From: Actinocrispum wychmicini
Lineage (GTDB): Bacteria; Actinomycetota; Actinomycetes; Mycobacteriales; Pseudonocardiaceae
DNA: 64,000 nucleotides
Reading direction: 5' to 3'
NCBI RefSeq assembly: GCF_004345645.1
Contig: NZ_SLWS01000008.1
Span: 310,001 to 374,000 of the forward strand
Shown: in pieces, positions 46,681 to 54,885 of the stretch
How the letters are laid out: every line of letters starts with the position of its first letter
Position numbering within the stretch: the stretch's first letter is position 1
The notes under the pieces: generated by a model
The model's input: the letters and a program-made list of their open reading frames with translations, nothing else
The model's database searches: none
Told to the model about the DNA's origin: nothing
Translations under genes and position numbers: made by a program

Positions 46681-47736
46681 TCAGTTCACACAGGGCACGT
46701 CGCCCGGCGAGCCGCCGGCCTGGGCGCTGCCCGGAGCCGCCGGTGGCTGGGCGTTCCCGGCCAGGAACTTCGCGGCGAACTGGCTCACCTCGGCCGGGTC
46801 GACGGTGAAGCCCACCTCGCCGCTCGTGCCCCGCTGGTCCTCGCCCTTGTACGGGATCGTCGCCGCCGTGACCGGCACGCCCGCGACCAGTTCGTTGGCG
46901 AACTGCACGATGTCCCAGGCAGGGTCCACGCGCACGTCGGCCTTGACCGCGTCGGCCAGCTTGACGAAGTTCCGGCTGGTCGCCAGCTTGGCGATCAGGG
47001 CCCGCAGGAACGCCTGTTGACGGGTGATCCGGTCCAGGTCGCCGTTGGGCAGGCCGTGCCGCTGGCGGAGGAACCCGAGGATGTCGTCGCCGGTGAGGGT
47101 CTGCCTGCCGGCGGGGAGGTTGATGTTCGCGAAGTCGTCCTTCGCCGCCGCCTTGAGGCACACCTCCACGCCGCCGATGTCCGAGGCCAGCTTGCTGAAC
47201 CCGCTCATGGTGACCAAGGCGAAGTGGTCGATCTTCACCCCGGTCACCGCGGTGACGGTGTCGACCAGCGCTTTCGCCCGCTCGGGCTCGAATTTTTGCG
47301 GATCGACGCTGGTGTTGCCGCCGATGATGTAGGCCTTGCTCAGCTTGGTGTTGCCTCGATACGGGACCGTGACCCACGTGTCCCGAGGCAGCGAGATGGC
47401 CCGGAACGAGCCGTCGACGCCGCGCCGGACCAGGAGCACGGTGTCGGCGAGCGCGTGGTCGTCCATGCCCACCAGCAGGATGTTCTGCTCGGCCACAGGT
47501 GCCGGCAGCGTCGTCGCGGCCGGGGGCGCCGGCGTGGCGTCCCGGGACGCCGACAGCGGGACGACCACCGCCACCACGGCCGCGGCCACCGCGAACCCGG
47601 CGACGGCCACCAGCATCCCCGTGCGGCGACGCTGTGGCCGGCGGCCGGAGCGGAGCACAGCCAGGACGGCGCTGGAATCGACCGCCTGGTTCGCCTCCTC
47701 CGCCACCGCCTCACGGATCAGAAGCTCGTCGTTCAC
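46681..47736 (-). CDS. LytR-CpsA-Psr (LCP) family protein
   Basis: The 351-residue protein has a cytoplasmic N-terminus of about 40 residues, one transmembrane helix (about 41-62) and an extracellular LCP domain: ILLVGMDDHALADTVLLVRRG, SLPRDTWVTVP, LSKAYIIGG, and LPAGRQTLTGDDILGFLRQRH. LCP enzymes attach glycopolymers to peptidoglycan using lipid-linked substrates. The cytoplasmic tail and the overlap with an upstream sigma factor gene (4 bases) suggest it may double as an anti-sigma-like partner, since such arrangements exist; this is inference. Confidence 0.85.
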   Translation of the reverse strand: MNDELLIREAVAEEANQAVDSSAVLAVLRSGRRPQRRRTGMLVAVAGFAVAAAVVAVVVPLSASRDATPAPPAATTLPAPVAEQNILLVGMDDHALADTVLLVRRGVDGSFRAISLPRDTWVTVPYRGNTKLSKAYIIGGNTSVDPQKFEPERAKALVDTVTAVTGVKIDHFALVTMSGFSKLASDIGGVEVCLKAAAKDDFANINLPAGRQTLTGDDILGFLRQRHGLPNGDLDRITRQQAFLRALIAKLATSRNFVKLADAVKADVRVDPAWDIVQFANELVAGVPVTAATIPYKGEDQRGTSGEVGFTVDPAEVSQFAAKFLAGNAQPPAAPGSAQAGGSPGDVPCVN

Positions 47737-48230
47737 AGCACCTCCATGGCACGGCTGGCCGCGCGCAACGCTGTCAGCGCGCGGGAAATGTGGCTTCGTA
47801 CGGTCGATTCCGAGCAGTTGAGGACGGTCCCGATCTCGGCGTCCGTCCGGTCCTCGTAGTAGCGCAGCACGATCGCCGCGCGCTGTTTGCGGGGGAGCAC
47901 CGCGATCCGGGCCCGCATGGCGTCACGCTCGGCGTGCCGTGTCGCGGGGTCGCCGACCGGGGGTGTCAGCGCCTCCATCACCCCGGGCGCGGACGCGATG
48001 TCCCTGGCGGCCCGCCGGCGACGCCAGGACAGGTACTCGTTGGTGACCATCCGCTGGACGTACAGGTAGGGCGCGTCCATCGCCGCGATCCTGTCCCACC
48101 TGCGCTGGGCCCGCAGCAGTACCTCCTGCACGATGTCCTGCGCCAGGTAGCGGTCGCAGGACATCGCGGTGGCGTACCGCAGGAGCCGATCGAGGCGATC
48201 GCCCACGAACTGGTCGAAACCGTCCGGCAC
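47733..48230 (-). CDS. SigE-family RNA polymerase sigma factor
   Basis: The 165-residue protein starts at GTG 48230, with AGGAG 5 bases upstream. Sigma region 2 is visible (DQFVGDRLDRLLRYATAMSCDRYLAQDIVQEVLLRAQRRWDRI), as is region 4 (LPRKQRAAIVLRYYEDRTDAEIGTVLNCSESTVRSHISRALTAL). This small ECF type (SigE group) is frequent in actinobacteria. Its stop overlaps the LCP gene start by 4 bases, so the two form an operon and the membrane protein may control the sigma factor. Confidence 0.9.
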   Translation of the reverse strand: MPDGFDQFVGDRLDRLLRYATAMSCDRYLAQDIVQEVLLRAQRRWDRIAAMDAPYLYVQRMVTNEYLSWRRRRAARDIASAPGVMEALTPPVGDPATRHAERDAMRARIAVLPRKQRAAIVLRYYEDRTDAEIGTVLNCSESTVRSHISRALTALRAASRAMEVL

Positions 48231-48345
48231 CGCCACTCCTTTCAGCCGACGTCGAGTGCGGTGGGGAAACTGTCGAACACCCGTCATTTGTTGAGTCCGA
48301 CCACCCGGCAGTGTTGTGATCCGCATCACTTGACGCCCGGTGGGG

Positions 48346-48351
48346 TATAAG
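48346..48351 (+). promoter_or_regulatory. -10 box for a leaderless VanZ/RDD gene
   Basis: TATAAG ends 6 bases before the GTG at 48358. A TTGACG at 48330-48335 is only 10 bases upstream, too close to be its -35. Confidence 0.5.
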
Positions 48352-48357
48352 TTCCCC

Positions 48358-49497
48358 GTGGTCGAGACCTTCCTGTTGCCCGTTGCCACCGCGCTGTGGG
48401 TGTTTCCGCTGGTCGTGCTGGTGGTGATGGTGCCCGTGGCGGTGGTGAGCTACCGGCGGCGGGGCCGGGCGGGCGGCTGGACCGCCGTGGTCTTCTACTC
48501 GTTCCTGTTCTACCTGCTGGCCGCGTTCCTCCAGACGATCATCCCGCTGCCCCGCGACGGCGGCGCGTACTGCACGGCCCACCACTACGCCAGCACACCC
48601 CAGCTCCGGCCGTTCGAGTTCGTCGACATCATCCGGCAGCGCGCCCGAGGCGACTGGAGCCTGACAGGCATCCTGCACAACGGCGTGCTGTGGTCGACCG
48701 CCCTCAACGTGATCCTGCTGCTCCCGCTGGGCATCCTGCTGCGGTACACCACCAAGCTGGGGATCGTGGCCACCACGGCCGTCGGCTTCGGCGCGTCCCT
48801 GTTCTTCGAACTCACCCAGCTGACCGGGCTGTGGTTCATCTACCCGTGCGCGTACCGGCTGTTCAGCGTGGACGACCTGATCCTCAACACCGCGGGCGCG
48901 TTCGTCGGCGCCCTGCTCGGCGGGCCGTTGCGCCGGATCCTGCCCGAGCTGGCGCCGAAACGGGACCTGGAGCGGTACGCCGACAAGGTCACCGTCACCC
49001 GGCGGCTGTTCGCGCTCGCCGCCGACCTGGCCGGGTTCGCCCTGCTCCTCGCGTTCAGCTTCGGCCTGCTGCGGCTGTTCGACCAGCCCACCGAGCACCA
49101 GGGGCTGCCGGTGATCACAGTCGGCCTGGTGTGGTTCGTGCTCAACCCGGCGCTGACCGGGTCCACGTTGGGCAAACGGGCGATGCTGCTACGCGTCGAG
49201 CGAACCAACGGCCGCCGGGCAGGGCCGTTGGCGCTGCTGGTGCGGTACGCGGTGCTCCTGTCGCCGCTCTGGCTGGCGTGGCTGGCGCTGTCGGTGGACG
49301 TGTGGGCCATCGCCGACCACCCGGAACGGCTGCTGATCCTGGTCGGGATCGTGCTGTCGTTCTTCGTCGTGGGGGTGTGGACGCCGCTGGCGGTGTTCTT
49401 CAGCGACGACCACAGAGCCCCCTACGAGCAGCTCACCCGCACGATCAACGTGGCGATCGTGCGGGCTAACCCAGCGTCCACGTCACCGAGTCCGTGA
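48358..49497 (+). CDS. VanZ-like protein fused to an RDD domain
   Basis: The 379-residue membrane protein starts at GTG 48358 (leaderless position). The N-terminal half has a VanZ-like pattern of about five hydrophobic segments, with LNVILLLPLGILLRYTTKLGIVATTAVGFGASLFFELTQL and RLFSVDDLILNTAGAFVGALLG. The C-terminal part, from about residue 215, is an RDD domain: RRLFALAADLAGFALLLAFSFGLL and STLGKRAMLLRVERTNGRRAGP. VanZ members give low-level teicoplanin resistance in some bacteria; no vancomycin-resistance genes are near. Its last 32 bases overlap the convergent beta-galactosidase gene. Confidence 0.85.
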   Translation: MVETFLLPVATALWVFPLVVLVVMVPVAVVSYRRRGRAGGWTAVVFYSFLFYLLAAFLQTIIPLPRDGGAYCTAHHYASTPQLRPFEFVDIIRQRARGDWSLTGILHNGVLWSTALNVILLLPLGILLRYTTKLGIVATTAVGFGASLFFELTQLTGLWFIYPCAYRLFSVDDLILNTAGAFVGALLGGPLRRILPELAPKRDLERYADKVTVTRRLFALAADLAGFALLLAFSFGLLRLFDQPTEHQGLPVITVGLVWFVLNPALTGSTLGKRAMLLRVERTNGRRAGPLALLVRYAVLLSPLWLAWLALSVDVWAIADHPERLLILVGIVLSFFVVGVWTPLAVFFSDDHRAPYEQLTRTINVAIVRANPASTSPSP

Positions 49498-51520
49498 CCG
49501 TCGTTCCGTTCCTCGTCCCGGTCACCGACACCGTGTTGCTGCCGCTGACCAGCGTGACCGGCCAGGTGTAGATGTGGTCGGCGGACGTCTTCGTGGCGAC
49601 CACCTTGCTGTTCAGGGACAGGGTCATCGAGTCCGCGGTGCCGTACACCTTCACGGTCGTCGCCGCGACCGTCCGCTGGGTCCACGTTCGGCTCGTGATG
49701 TACGCGAACGACGTGTCGGTCCAGTTCGCCTTGTACCAGTAGAAGGCGTCCTTGCGGGTGCCGCGGTCGTACGTGACCAGGCCCTTGTCGTTGCGGCCCG
49801 GGGTGTCGCCCTCGGCGCGGCCGTCGGAGGCGAAGTCGAACATGTTCCACACGAACGTGCCCCACAGGTACGGCCGGGCCGCGATCTGCTTCCAGCTGTT
49901 CTCGTGCAACAGGTTCTGGTATTCCTCGGGATGGAAGGTCGACGTCGTCACCGGTTGCCGCGGCGGCTCCTGATGCTGGTTCACGCTGCCGCCGGCGCCG
50001 TACTCGCTGATCCCGATCTTCCGCGCCGGGTCCTTGGCGTGCAACGCGTCCGCCCATGAGCCGGGGCCGGTGCCGGACGAGTACCAGCCGAAGTACTTGT
50101 TGTACCCGATGACGTCGGTGTGGTTGGCCAGGCCGACAGTGTCGCCCTTGTTGTTGGCGTACGTCGACAGCCGGGTCGGGTCCTCGGCATGCACCTGGCT
50201 GTTGAGCTGGGTGAGCAGCGCGTTCGTGACCGGGTCGTCGTTGGCCTGCTCGTTGCCGATGCCCCAGAAGAAGATCGACGGGTGGTTGTAGTTCTGGCGG
50301 ATCAGCTCGGACAGCTGCTGCTGCGCGTTGGCACGGAAGGCCGCGCTGTCCGTCACGCGGTTCACCAACGGGATCTCCACCCACACCGCGTAGCCGCGTT
50401 GGTCGGCCAGGTCGTAAACCACTTGGGCCTGCTGGTAGTGCGCGGTTCGCAGCGCGTTCACGCCCATCTCGTCCATCAGGTCGAAGTCCTGGACGCGCTG
50501 TGCCGGCGACACCGCCGAGCCCTCGTTCAGCCGGTCCTGGTGGGCGTTCACGCCATGCAGGCCCAAGTGCTGGCCGTTGAGGGAGAACCCACTGGCGGCG
50601 TCCACAGTGGCCGATCGAAGGCCGAGCGGCTGGGTGACCGAGTCGGTGACCCGGCCGGCGTCCAGGATCTCCACGGTCACGTGGTACAGATACGGATCCG
50701 CCTTGCCCTGCCAGCGACGCGGCTCGGTTATCAGAACATTTTGGACAGTGTCGAAGCCGGTCGCGGCGGCCACCGAACGGGTCGCCGCCGTTGTGGTGGT
50801 CACGACCGCACCGGACGCGTCGGTCACGGTCGCGCGGACCTGCGCCTGACGCGTGTCCGGATAGTTGTTCCACGCTTTGGTCGTGACGTCTACGCTGGCC
50901 GAGTCCGCGGACACGGACCGTTCGGTGAGATACACGCCGGGCCCGCCGAAGTCGCCCATCCGAACCGACAACGGGTCCACGGCCACCAGCGTGACGTCCC
51001 GGTAGATGCCGCCGAAGAACGTGAAGTCCGCGGACAGGGGCGGGACGTCCGGGTTGGCCGCGTTGGTCACGCGGACCGCGACGACGTTGTCCTGGCCGAG
51101 TTTGAGCGTGGCGGTCGCGTCGAACCGGAACGTGGCGTAGCCGCCCTGGTGGGTGCCGAGCTTGGTGCCGTTCACCCACACGTCGGCGACCGTGTTGACG
51201 CCGTCGAACTGCAGCCAGAGCCGTTTGCCGGCCAGCGAGGCCGACGGCGTGACGTGCCTGCGGTACCAGCCGACGCCACGGTAGTAGTTGTTGCCGCCGT
51301 CCTGGCCGTCCTGGGCGTTCCAGGTGTGCGGGACGGTCACCGACGACCACGCCGAGTCGTCGAACCCGGGCGCCTGCGCGCCGGTGGCGTCGCTGCGGAG
51401 GAACTTCCAGGCGCTGTTCAGGCTGGTCACCGGACGGACGAGGGGAGCGGCGGACACCGACGGGACAGCCAGCGCCGAAGCCACGAGGAGCAAGGGAAGA
51501 AGGAGCGCGCGCAGGGACAT
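49466..51520 (-). CDS. secreted glycoside hydrolase family 2 beta-galactosidase-like enzyme
   Basis: I start at ATG 51520, where AGGTG lies 7 bases upstream and a signal peptide (MSLRALLLPLLLVASALAVPSVSA) begins at once; the longer reading would run through an operator and a terminator. The 684-residue enzyme has the sugar-binding, Ig-like and barrel domains of GH2, with acid/base Glu424 in FFWGIGNEQAND and nucleophile Glu506 in IGISEYGAGG. A further C-terminal beta domain follows. Galactosidase is the most frequent activity, but other beta-linked sugars are possible. A perfect palindrome lies 24 bp before the start. Confidence 0.88.
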   Translation of the reverse strand: MSLRALLLPLLLVASALAVPSVSAAPLVRPVTSLNSAWKFLRSDATGAQAPGFDDSAWSSVTVPHTWNAQDGQDGGNNYYRGVGWYRRHVTPSASLAGKRLWLQFDGVNTVADVWVNGTKLGTHQGGYATFRFDATATLKLGQDNVVAVRVTNAANPDVPPLSADFTFFGGIYRDVTLVAVDPLSVRMGDFGGPGVYLTERSVSADSASVDVTTKAWNNYPDTRQAQVRATVTDASGAVVTTTTAATRSVAAATGFDTVQNVLITEPRRWQGKADPYLYHVTVEILDAGRVTDSVTQPLGLRSATVDAASGFSLNGQHLGLHGVNAHQDRLNEGSAVSPAQRVQDFDLMDEMGVNALRTAHYQQAQVVYDLADQRGYAVWVEIPLVNRVTDSAAFRANAQQQLSELIRQNYNHPSIFFWGIGNEQANDDPVTNALLTQLNSQVHAEDPTRLSTYANNKGDTVGLANHTDVIGYNKYFGWYSSGTGPGSWADALHAKDPARKIGISEYGAGGSVNQHQEPPRQPVTTSTFHPEEYQNLLHENSWKQIAARPYLWGTFVWNMFDFASDGRAEGDTPGRNDKGLVTYDRGTRKDAFYWYKANWTDTSFAYITSRTWTQRTVAATTVKVYGTADSMTLSLNSKVVATKTSADHIYTWPVTLVSGSNTVSVTGTRNGTTVTDSVTWTLG

Positions 51521-51544
51521 ACACACACCTCGCTGTTCGTGTAT

Positions 51545-51559
51545 GTGAACTATGTTCAC
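51545..51559. promoter_or_regulatory. perfect palindrome GTGAAC-TAT-GTTCAC before the GH2 gene
   Basis: The 15-bp site ends 24 bp upstream of the beta-galactosidase start, in the leader or promoter. It is a likely repressor operator for sugar induction; no regulator gene is adjacent. Confidence 0.7.
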
Positions 51560-51561
51560 GA

Positions 51562-51597
51562 GTGAACGCCCGGGACGGTAACGACCCGGGCGTTCAC
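51562..51597 (-). terminator. 13-bp hairpin terminator after the papain-like gene
   Basis: GTGAACGCCCGGG (51562-51574) and its reverse complement (51585-51597) enclose a 10-base loop. It follows the minus-strand protease gene by 20 bases and precedes the GH2 operator. Confidence 0.85.
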
Positions 51598-51617
51598 CCG
51601 TCAACGCGCGGTGGCGC

Positions 51618-52535
51618 TCACCCCTCGTCGAACGCGGACGAGTCCACCCATTCGGCCGACGTCATCGCCCACCAGTCCTCGGCGAGGCTCTGGGTCACGT
51701 ACTCGTACGGCAGCCAGCCGTACCCCTGCTCGCCCCACGTGGTGCCCCACGAGTTGCGGATCAGGAACGCGCCGGTGGCGGTCTTGTTGTCGGTCGGGTT
51801 GGTGATCTTCTTGGCGTCGTCGTAGCCCGCGGCGCAGATGGCGTGTCCACCCAGGACGTTCTCGCCCTTGGCCGGGAACGGGATCTCGCCCGGCTTCTTC
51901 GGCTTCTGGATCGACGCGTACACCGTGAACCCGAAGATCGCCGGTACCCCCGCGGCCAGGTTCGTCTTGACCGTGGTCAGCGTCTGGTCGGCGGACTGGC
52001 CGGCCGGGTCCAGCCGGAAGTACTTCAACGCCTGGTAGTTCTGCGCGAACGCGAAGGCGAACGCGGGCGGGTCGTCCTCGAACTTCGAGACGTCGTACGG
52101 CCAGTACTTCTCCGGCGGGGCGCCGAACAGCGCCAGCGCGCCCATGACACTGCGCAGGTATGCACCTGTGTCCCCGGTGAGGCCGAGGAACTGGCGCGTC
52201 ACCTTGTAGACGAACAGCCGGGACATGTCGGCGTACTTGCCGAACGACCGGCGCTGGTAGTACTCGACCATGCCGCACGCGGCGTTGGCCGTGCACGAGC
52301 CGAGCTGTCCCTGGTCCTCCACGGGCGAGAAGTACTGCCGCAGGTCCACCGACGCCGGCACGCCACTGTCCGCCGCCTCCGCGCTCCCCAGCCGCTGCAA
52401 CGACTTCGAGGCGGAACCCTTGAGCACATCACGGACCTCGGGCGACTCGTGCGTCAGGTCCCGAACATCGGGGCGGTCCGGCAGCCAACCCATACCGGTT
52501 GGCTCGGTGTTGCCCGGCAACAAGATCGTGTCCAT
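51618..52535 (-). CDS. papain-like (C1) cysteine peptidase without signal peptide
   Basis: I start at ATG 52535 because GAGGGAG lies 2 bases upstream; 305 residues follow. Papain motifs are DQGQLGSCTANAA (oxyanion Gln75, nucleophile Cys81), GGHAICAAGYDD (catalytic His) and IRNSWGTTWGEQGYGWL (Asn). An N-terminal segment of about 60 residues with WLPDRPDVRDL is typical of bacterial C1 peptidases of this type. No export signal is visible, so the enzyme seems cytoplasmic, unlike most of its family. The target is unknown. Confidence 0.88.
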   Translation of the reverse strand: MDTILLPGNTEPTGMGWLPDRPDVRDLTHESPEVRDVLKGSASKSLQRLGSAEAADSGVPASVDLRQYFSPVEDQGQLGSCTANAACGMVEYYQRRSFGKYADMSRLFVYKVTRQFLGLTGDTGAYLRSVMGALALFGAPPEKYWPYDVSKFEDDPPAFAFAFAQNYQALKYFRLDPAGQSADQTLTTVKTNLAAGVPAIFGFTVYASIQKPKKPGEIPFPAKGENVLGGHAICAAGYDDAKKITNPTDNKTATGAFLIRNSWGTTWGEQGYGWLPYEYVTQSLAEDWWAMTSAEWVDSSAFDEG

Positions 52536-52803
52536 GTCTCCCTCATCTACAATCGACCTGATGCGACGGCCATGACGAAAAAGGCGCCACATTGACGTGA
52601 TACGGAAAAGAGCGCGATCTGTTAGCGGTGATACCGACGAACAGGTTGCGATTCGGATTCGGTCGGCGCACGGACCGTCCCCGTCCACAGTGGATCACTA
52701 CCCGGTCGGGTAACGGCTGCCCGATCGGGCAGCGCCGAATCGTGACAGACAATTGAGTAGTGTTACGGATACGCGCCATGAACAACGTCAGCACCCTGTG
52801 CGC

Positions 52804-54513
52804 ATGGACGCGTTACACCGCCTGGCCGACGAGGTCGCCCAGCTCGGCCGCCGGTTGGAGCTGATCAGCGCCGAACTGCGCTCGTACACCCAGGACGAGC
52901 TGACCAGGCCGATCGCCCGGCCCACGCCGGTGACCTACCCGGCGCCGCCGCCGGTGTTGCCGCCGCCTGGTTATCAGGCGTACGTTCCGCCGCCGCGTGG
53001 TCCGTCGCTGATGGAACGGCTCGGTCGGGACGGCGCGGGCAGCCGGCTGCTGGCGTGGGTGGGCGGCGTGGTGACGTTGCTGGGCGTTGTCCTGTTGCTC
53101 GTTCTCGCGGTCCAACGTGGATGGTTGGGCCCGCCCGGTCGGGTGCTCGGCGGGGCCGTGCTCGGTGCGGCGCTGGTCGGCAGTGGCCTGTGGGCGTACC
53201 GCTCGCCGTACGGGCGTTCGGGTGCGTTCGCCTTGGCCGCCACCGGAGTCGCCGCGTTGTATCTCGACACGATCGCGGCCACGACACTGTTCCATTACCT
53301 GCCGGAATGGGGCGGGCTGGTGGTGGGACTCGCCGTGGCGGTCGGCGGGCTGCTGTTGGCGGCGCGTTGGGACTCGCCCATGCTGGGAACCGCCGTGGTG
53401 ATCGGCTGCGCGGCGCTCGCGCCGTTCATCACCGAGGGCTTCACGCCGGAACTGGTGACGTTCCTGCTGATGTTGCAGATTGCCACAACACCTGTGCAGC
53501 TGCGGAAAACCTGGCCGTCGGTGGCGCTCGTGGGCGGCTCGGCGCCGCTTGTCGCGTCCATGATCACGACCGCGCGGACGCACGTCGTGGACCCGCTGCC
53601 GAGCGCGTTCGTGGCACTGGCCGCGCTTGTCGTCGGCGCGGTGCTGGCCGTGATCTCCAGCAGGCGAGGGGGGAACGACCAGGTCGCGCTCGGCCTGTTG
53701 GTGTGGGCGGCGGCACCCGTGCTGTTCTCGGCGCTGTTCCTGCCCAAATGGCAGGCTGTGGCGGTCGCGGGTGCCGCGGCGGCGGTGATGTTGTGCGTGT
53801 GGGTGATCACACCGATGAAGAACGCTGCCGCGATCGGGACGCTCGTGTCAGCGTTTCAGGCGACGGCCACGGCGTTCGACGGGTCCGCGCGGTCGGTGGC
53901 GCTCATGGGCGCGGCTGTGTTGCTCGCGGTGCTCGCGCTGGCGTTGAGGGACCAGCCCACGTTGTGGGGTGCGGTGGGATTCGGCGCGGCCGGGGCGGCT
54001 CTGGCGTTCGTCAAGGACGTTCCGCCGACCTTTCTGGTCGTCGAGCCCACCTCGGCCCCGAGTGGCCTGGTGGCTTCGTTGTTCTCGTCTTTGCTGGTGG
54101 TGGCGGTCGCGGTGGCGCTGCCGTGGGTGGCGACGGCCATGGGCGTGCTCGAACCGGCGTCGAAGGCCCTGGCGCCGTGGCTGTTCGCCGGCGCCGCGGC
54201 GTTGTACGGCGCCGCCGGGTTCGTGCTGTCCGCGGCGTTGCTGATCGAGCCGGACCGGTCCGGGTTCCTGCTGGGGCACGTGGTCATCACGGTGTCGTGG
54301 ACCGTTGCCGCGCTTATGTTGCTGCTCAAGGGAATCGCGGTCCGTGCGCTGCGCGTGGTCGGGTTGGTGCTCGTCGGCGCCGCGGTGCTGAAGCTCGTGC
54401 TGTTCGACCTGTCCGCGTTGGACGGGATGGCGCGGGTGGCAGCGTTCCTGTGCGCCGGCCTCATTCTCCTGGCCGCGGGCACTCGTTACGCCCGGCTCGT
54501 GTCGCGGTTGTGA
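52804..54513 (+). CDS. DUF2339 multi-spanning membrane protein
   Basis: The 569-residue reading begins at ATG 52804; in-frame GTG 52798 and TTG 52753 are alternatives and no site has a clear ribosome binding sequence. The N-terminal about 75 residues form a helix and a Pro/Tyr-rich linker (PAPPPVLPPPGYQAYVPPP). The rest is about 16-18 hydrophobic segments, with the family start GAGSRLLAWVGGVVTLLGVVLLLVLAVQRGWLGP. The family has no known function. Its end overlaps the convergent ArsR gene by 53 bases. Confidence 0.8.
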   Translation: MDALHRLADEVAQLGRRLELISAELRSYTQDELTRPIARPTPVTYPAPPPVLPPPGYQAYVPPPRGPSLMERLGRDGAGSRLLAWVGGVVTLLGVVLLLVLAVQRGWLGPPGRVLGGAVLGAALVGSGLWAYRSPYGRSGAFALAATGVAALYLDTIAATTLFHYLPEWGGLVVGLAVAVGGLLLAARWDSPMLGTAVVIGCAALAPFITEGFTPELVTFLLMLQIATTPVQLRKTWPSVALVGGSAPLVASMITTARTHVVDPLPSAFVALAALVVGAVLAVISSRRGGNDQVALGLLVWAAAPVLFSALFLPKWQAVAVAGAAAAVMLCVWVITPMKNAAAIGTLVSAFQATATAFDGSARSVALMGAAVLLAVLALALRDQPTLWGAVGFGAAGAALAFVKDVPPTFLVVEPTSAPSGLVASLFSSLLVVAVAVALPWVATAMGVLEPASKALAPWLFAGAAALYGAAGFVLSAALLIEPDRSGFLLGHVVITVSWTVAALMLLLKGIAVRALRVVGLVLVGAAVLKLVLFDLSALDGMARVAAFLCAGLILLAAGTRYARLVSRL

Positions 54514-54826
54514 CCATGTCCGCCAGGACGGCGGTGAGCAGGCCGGGGAAGCGGGCCTCGATGTCGTCCCGGCGCAGTTCGACCCACCGAGTCCGGCCGT
54601 CGACCACGGTGCTCGTCAGCCCGGACTCGCGCAGCACCCGCCAGTGGTGCGACAGCGTCGGCGCGGTGATCTCCAGTTCGTAGCCGGACAACGAGCACGT
54701 CTTCGGGGTGCTCGCCACGCTCAGGTCCCGGATCAGCTCGAGCCGCACCGGGTCCGCGAGCGCGTGCAGCACCGTCACGATGTCGATGTCGCCCCGGCTG
54801 GGCTGCGGCAGTAGGCGGGTCACCAA
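54461..54826 (-). CDS. ArsR-type winged-helix regulator
   Basis: The 121-residue protein has the ArsR winged helix: LHALADPVRLELIRDLSV, then the recognition region ITAPTLSHHWRVLRESGLTSTVVDGRTRWVELR. The Cys at SVASTPKTCSLSG is single, so a classical metal site is not evident. It is divergent from the MFS exporter gene, whose promoter it probably controls. It overlaps the DUF2339 gene by 53 bases at the 3' end. Confidence 0.9.
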   Translation of the reverse strand: MVTRLLPQPSRGDIDIVTVLHALADPVRLELIRDLSVASTPKTCSLSGYELEITAPTLSHHWRVLRESGLTSTVVDGRTRWVELRRDDIEARFPGLLTAVLADMVTTATRAGRNECPRPGE

Positions 54827-54848
54827 GCCTCCCTCATCCTTAGATTGT

Positions 54849-54878
54849 TTGACAACGGTCGAAGGGTTCCTCCAGGAT
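54849..54878 (+). promoter_or_regulatory. MFS promoter (TTGACA-N18-CAGGAT) with overlapping palindrome
   Basis: A perfect -35 TTGACA is at 54849-54854 and a weak -10 CAGGAT at 54873-54878, 7 bases before the ATG. The palindrome TTGT-TTG-ACAA (54845-54855) covers the -35 and is a candidate ArsR-type operator. Confidence 0.5.
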
Positions 54879-54885
54879 ACCCACC

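Noticed and set aside
48330-48335. TTGACG as -35 box for the VanZ/RDD gene.
   Set aside because: It is only 10 bases from the -10 TATAAG, which is too close for a functional pair.
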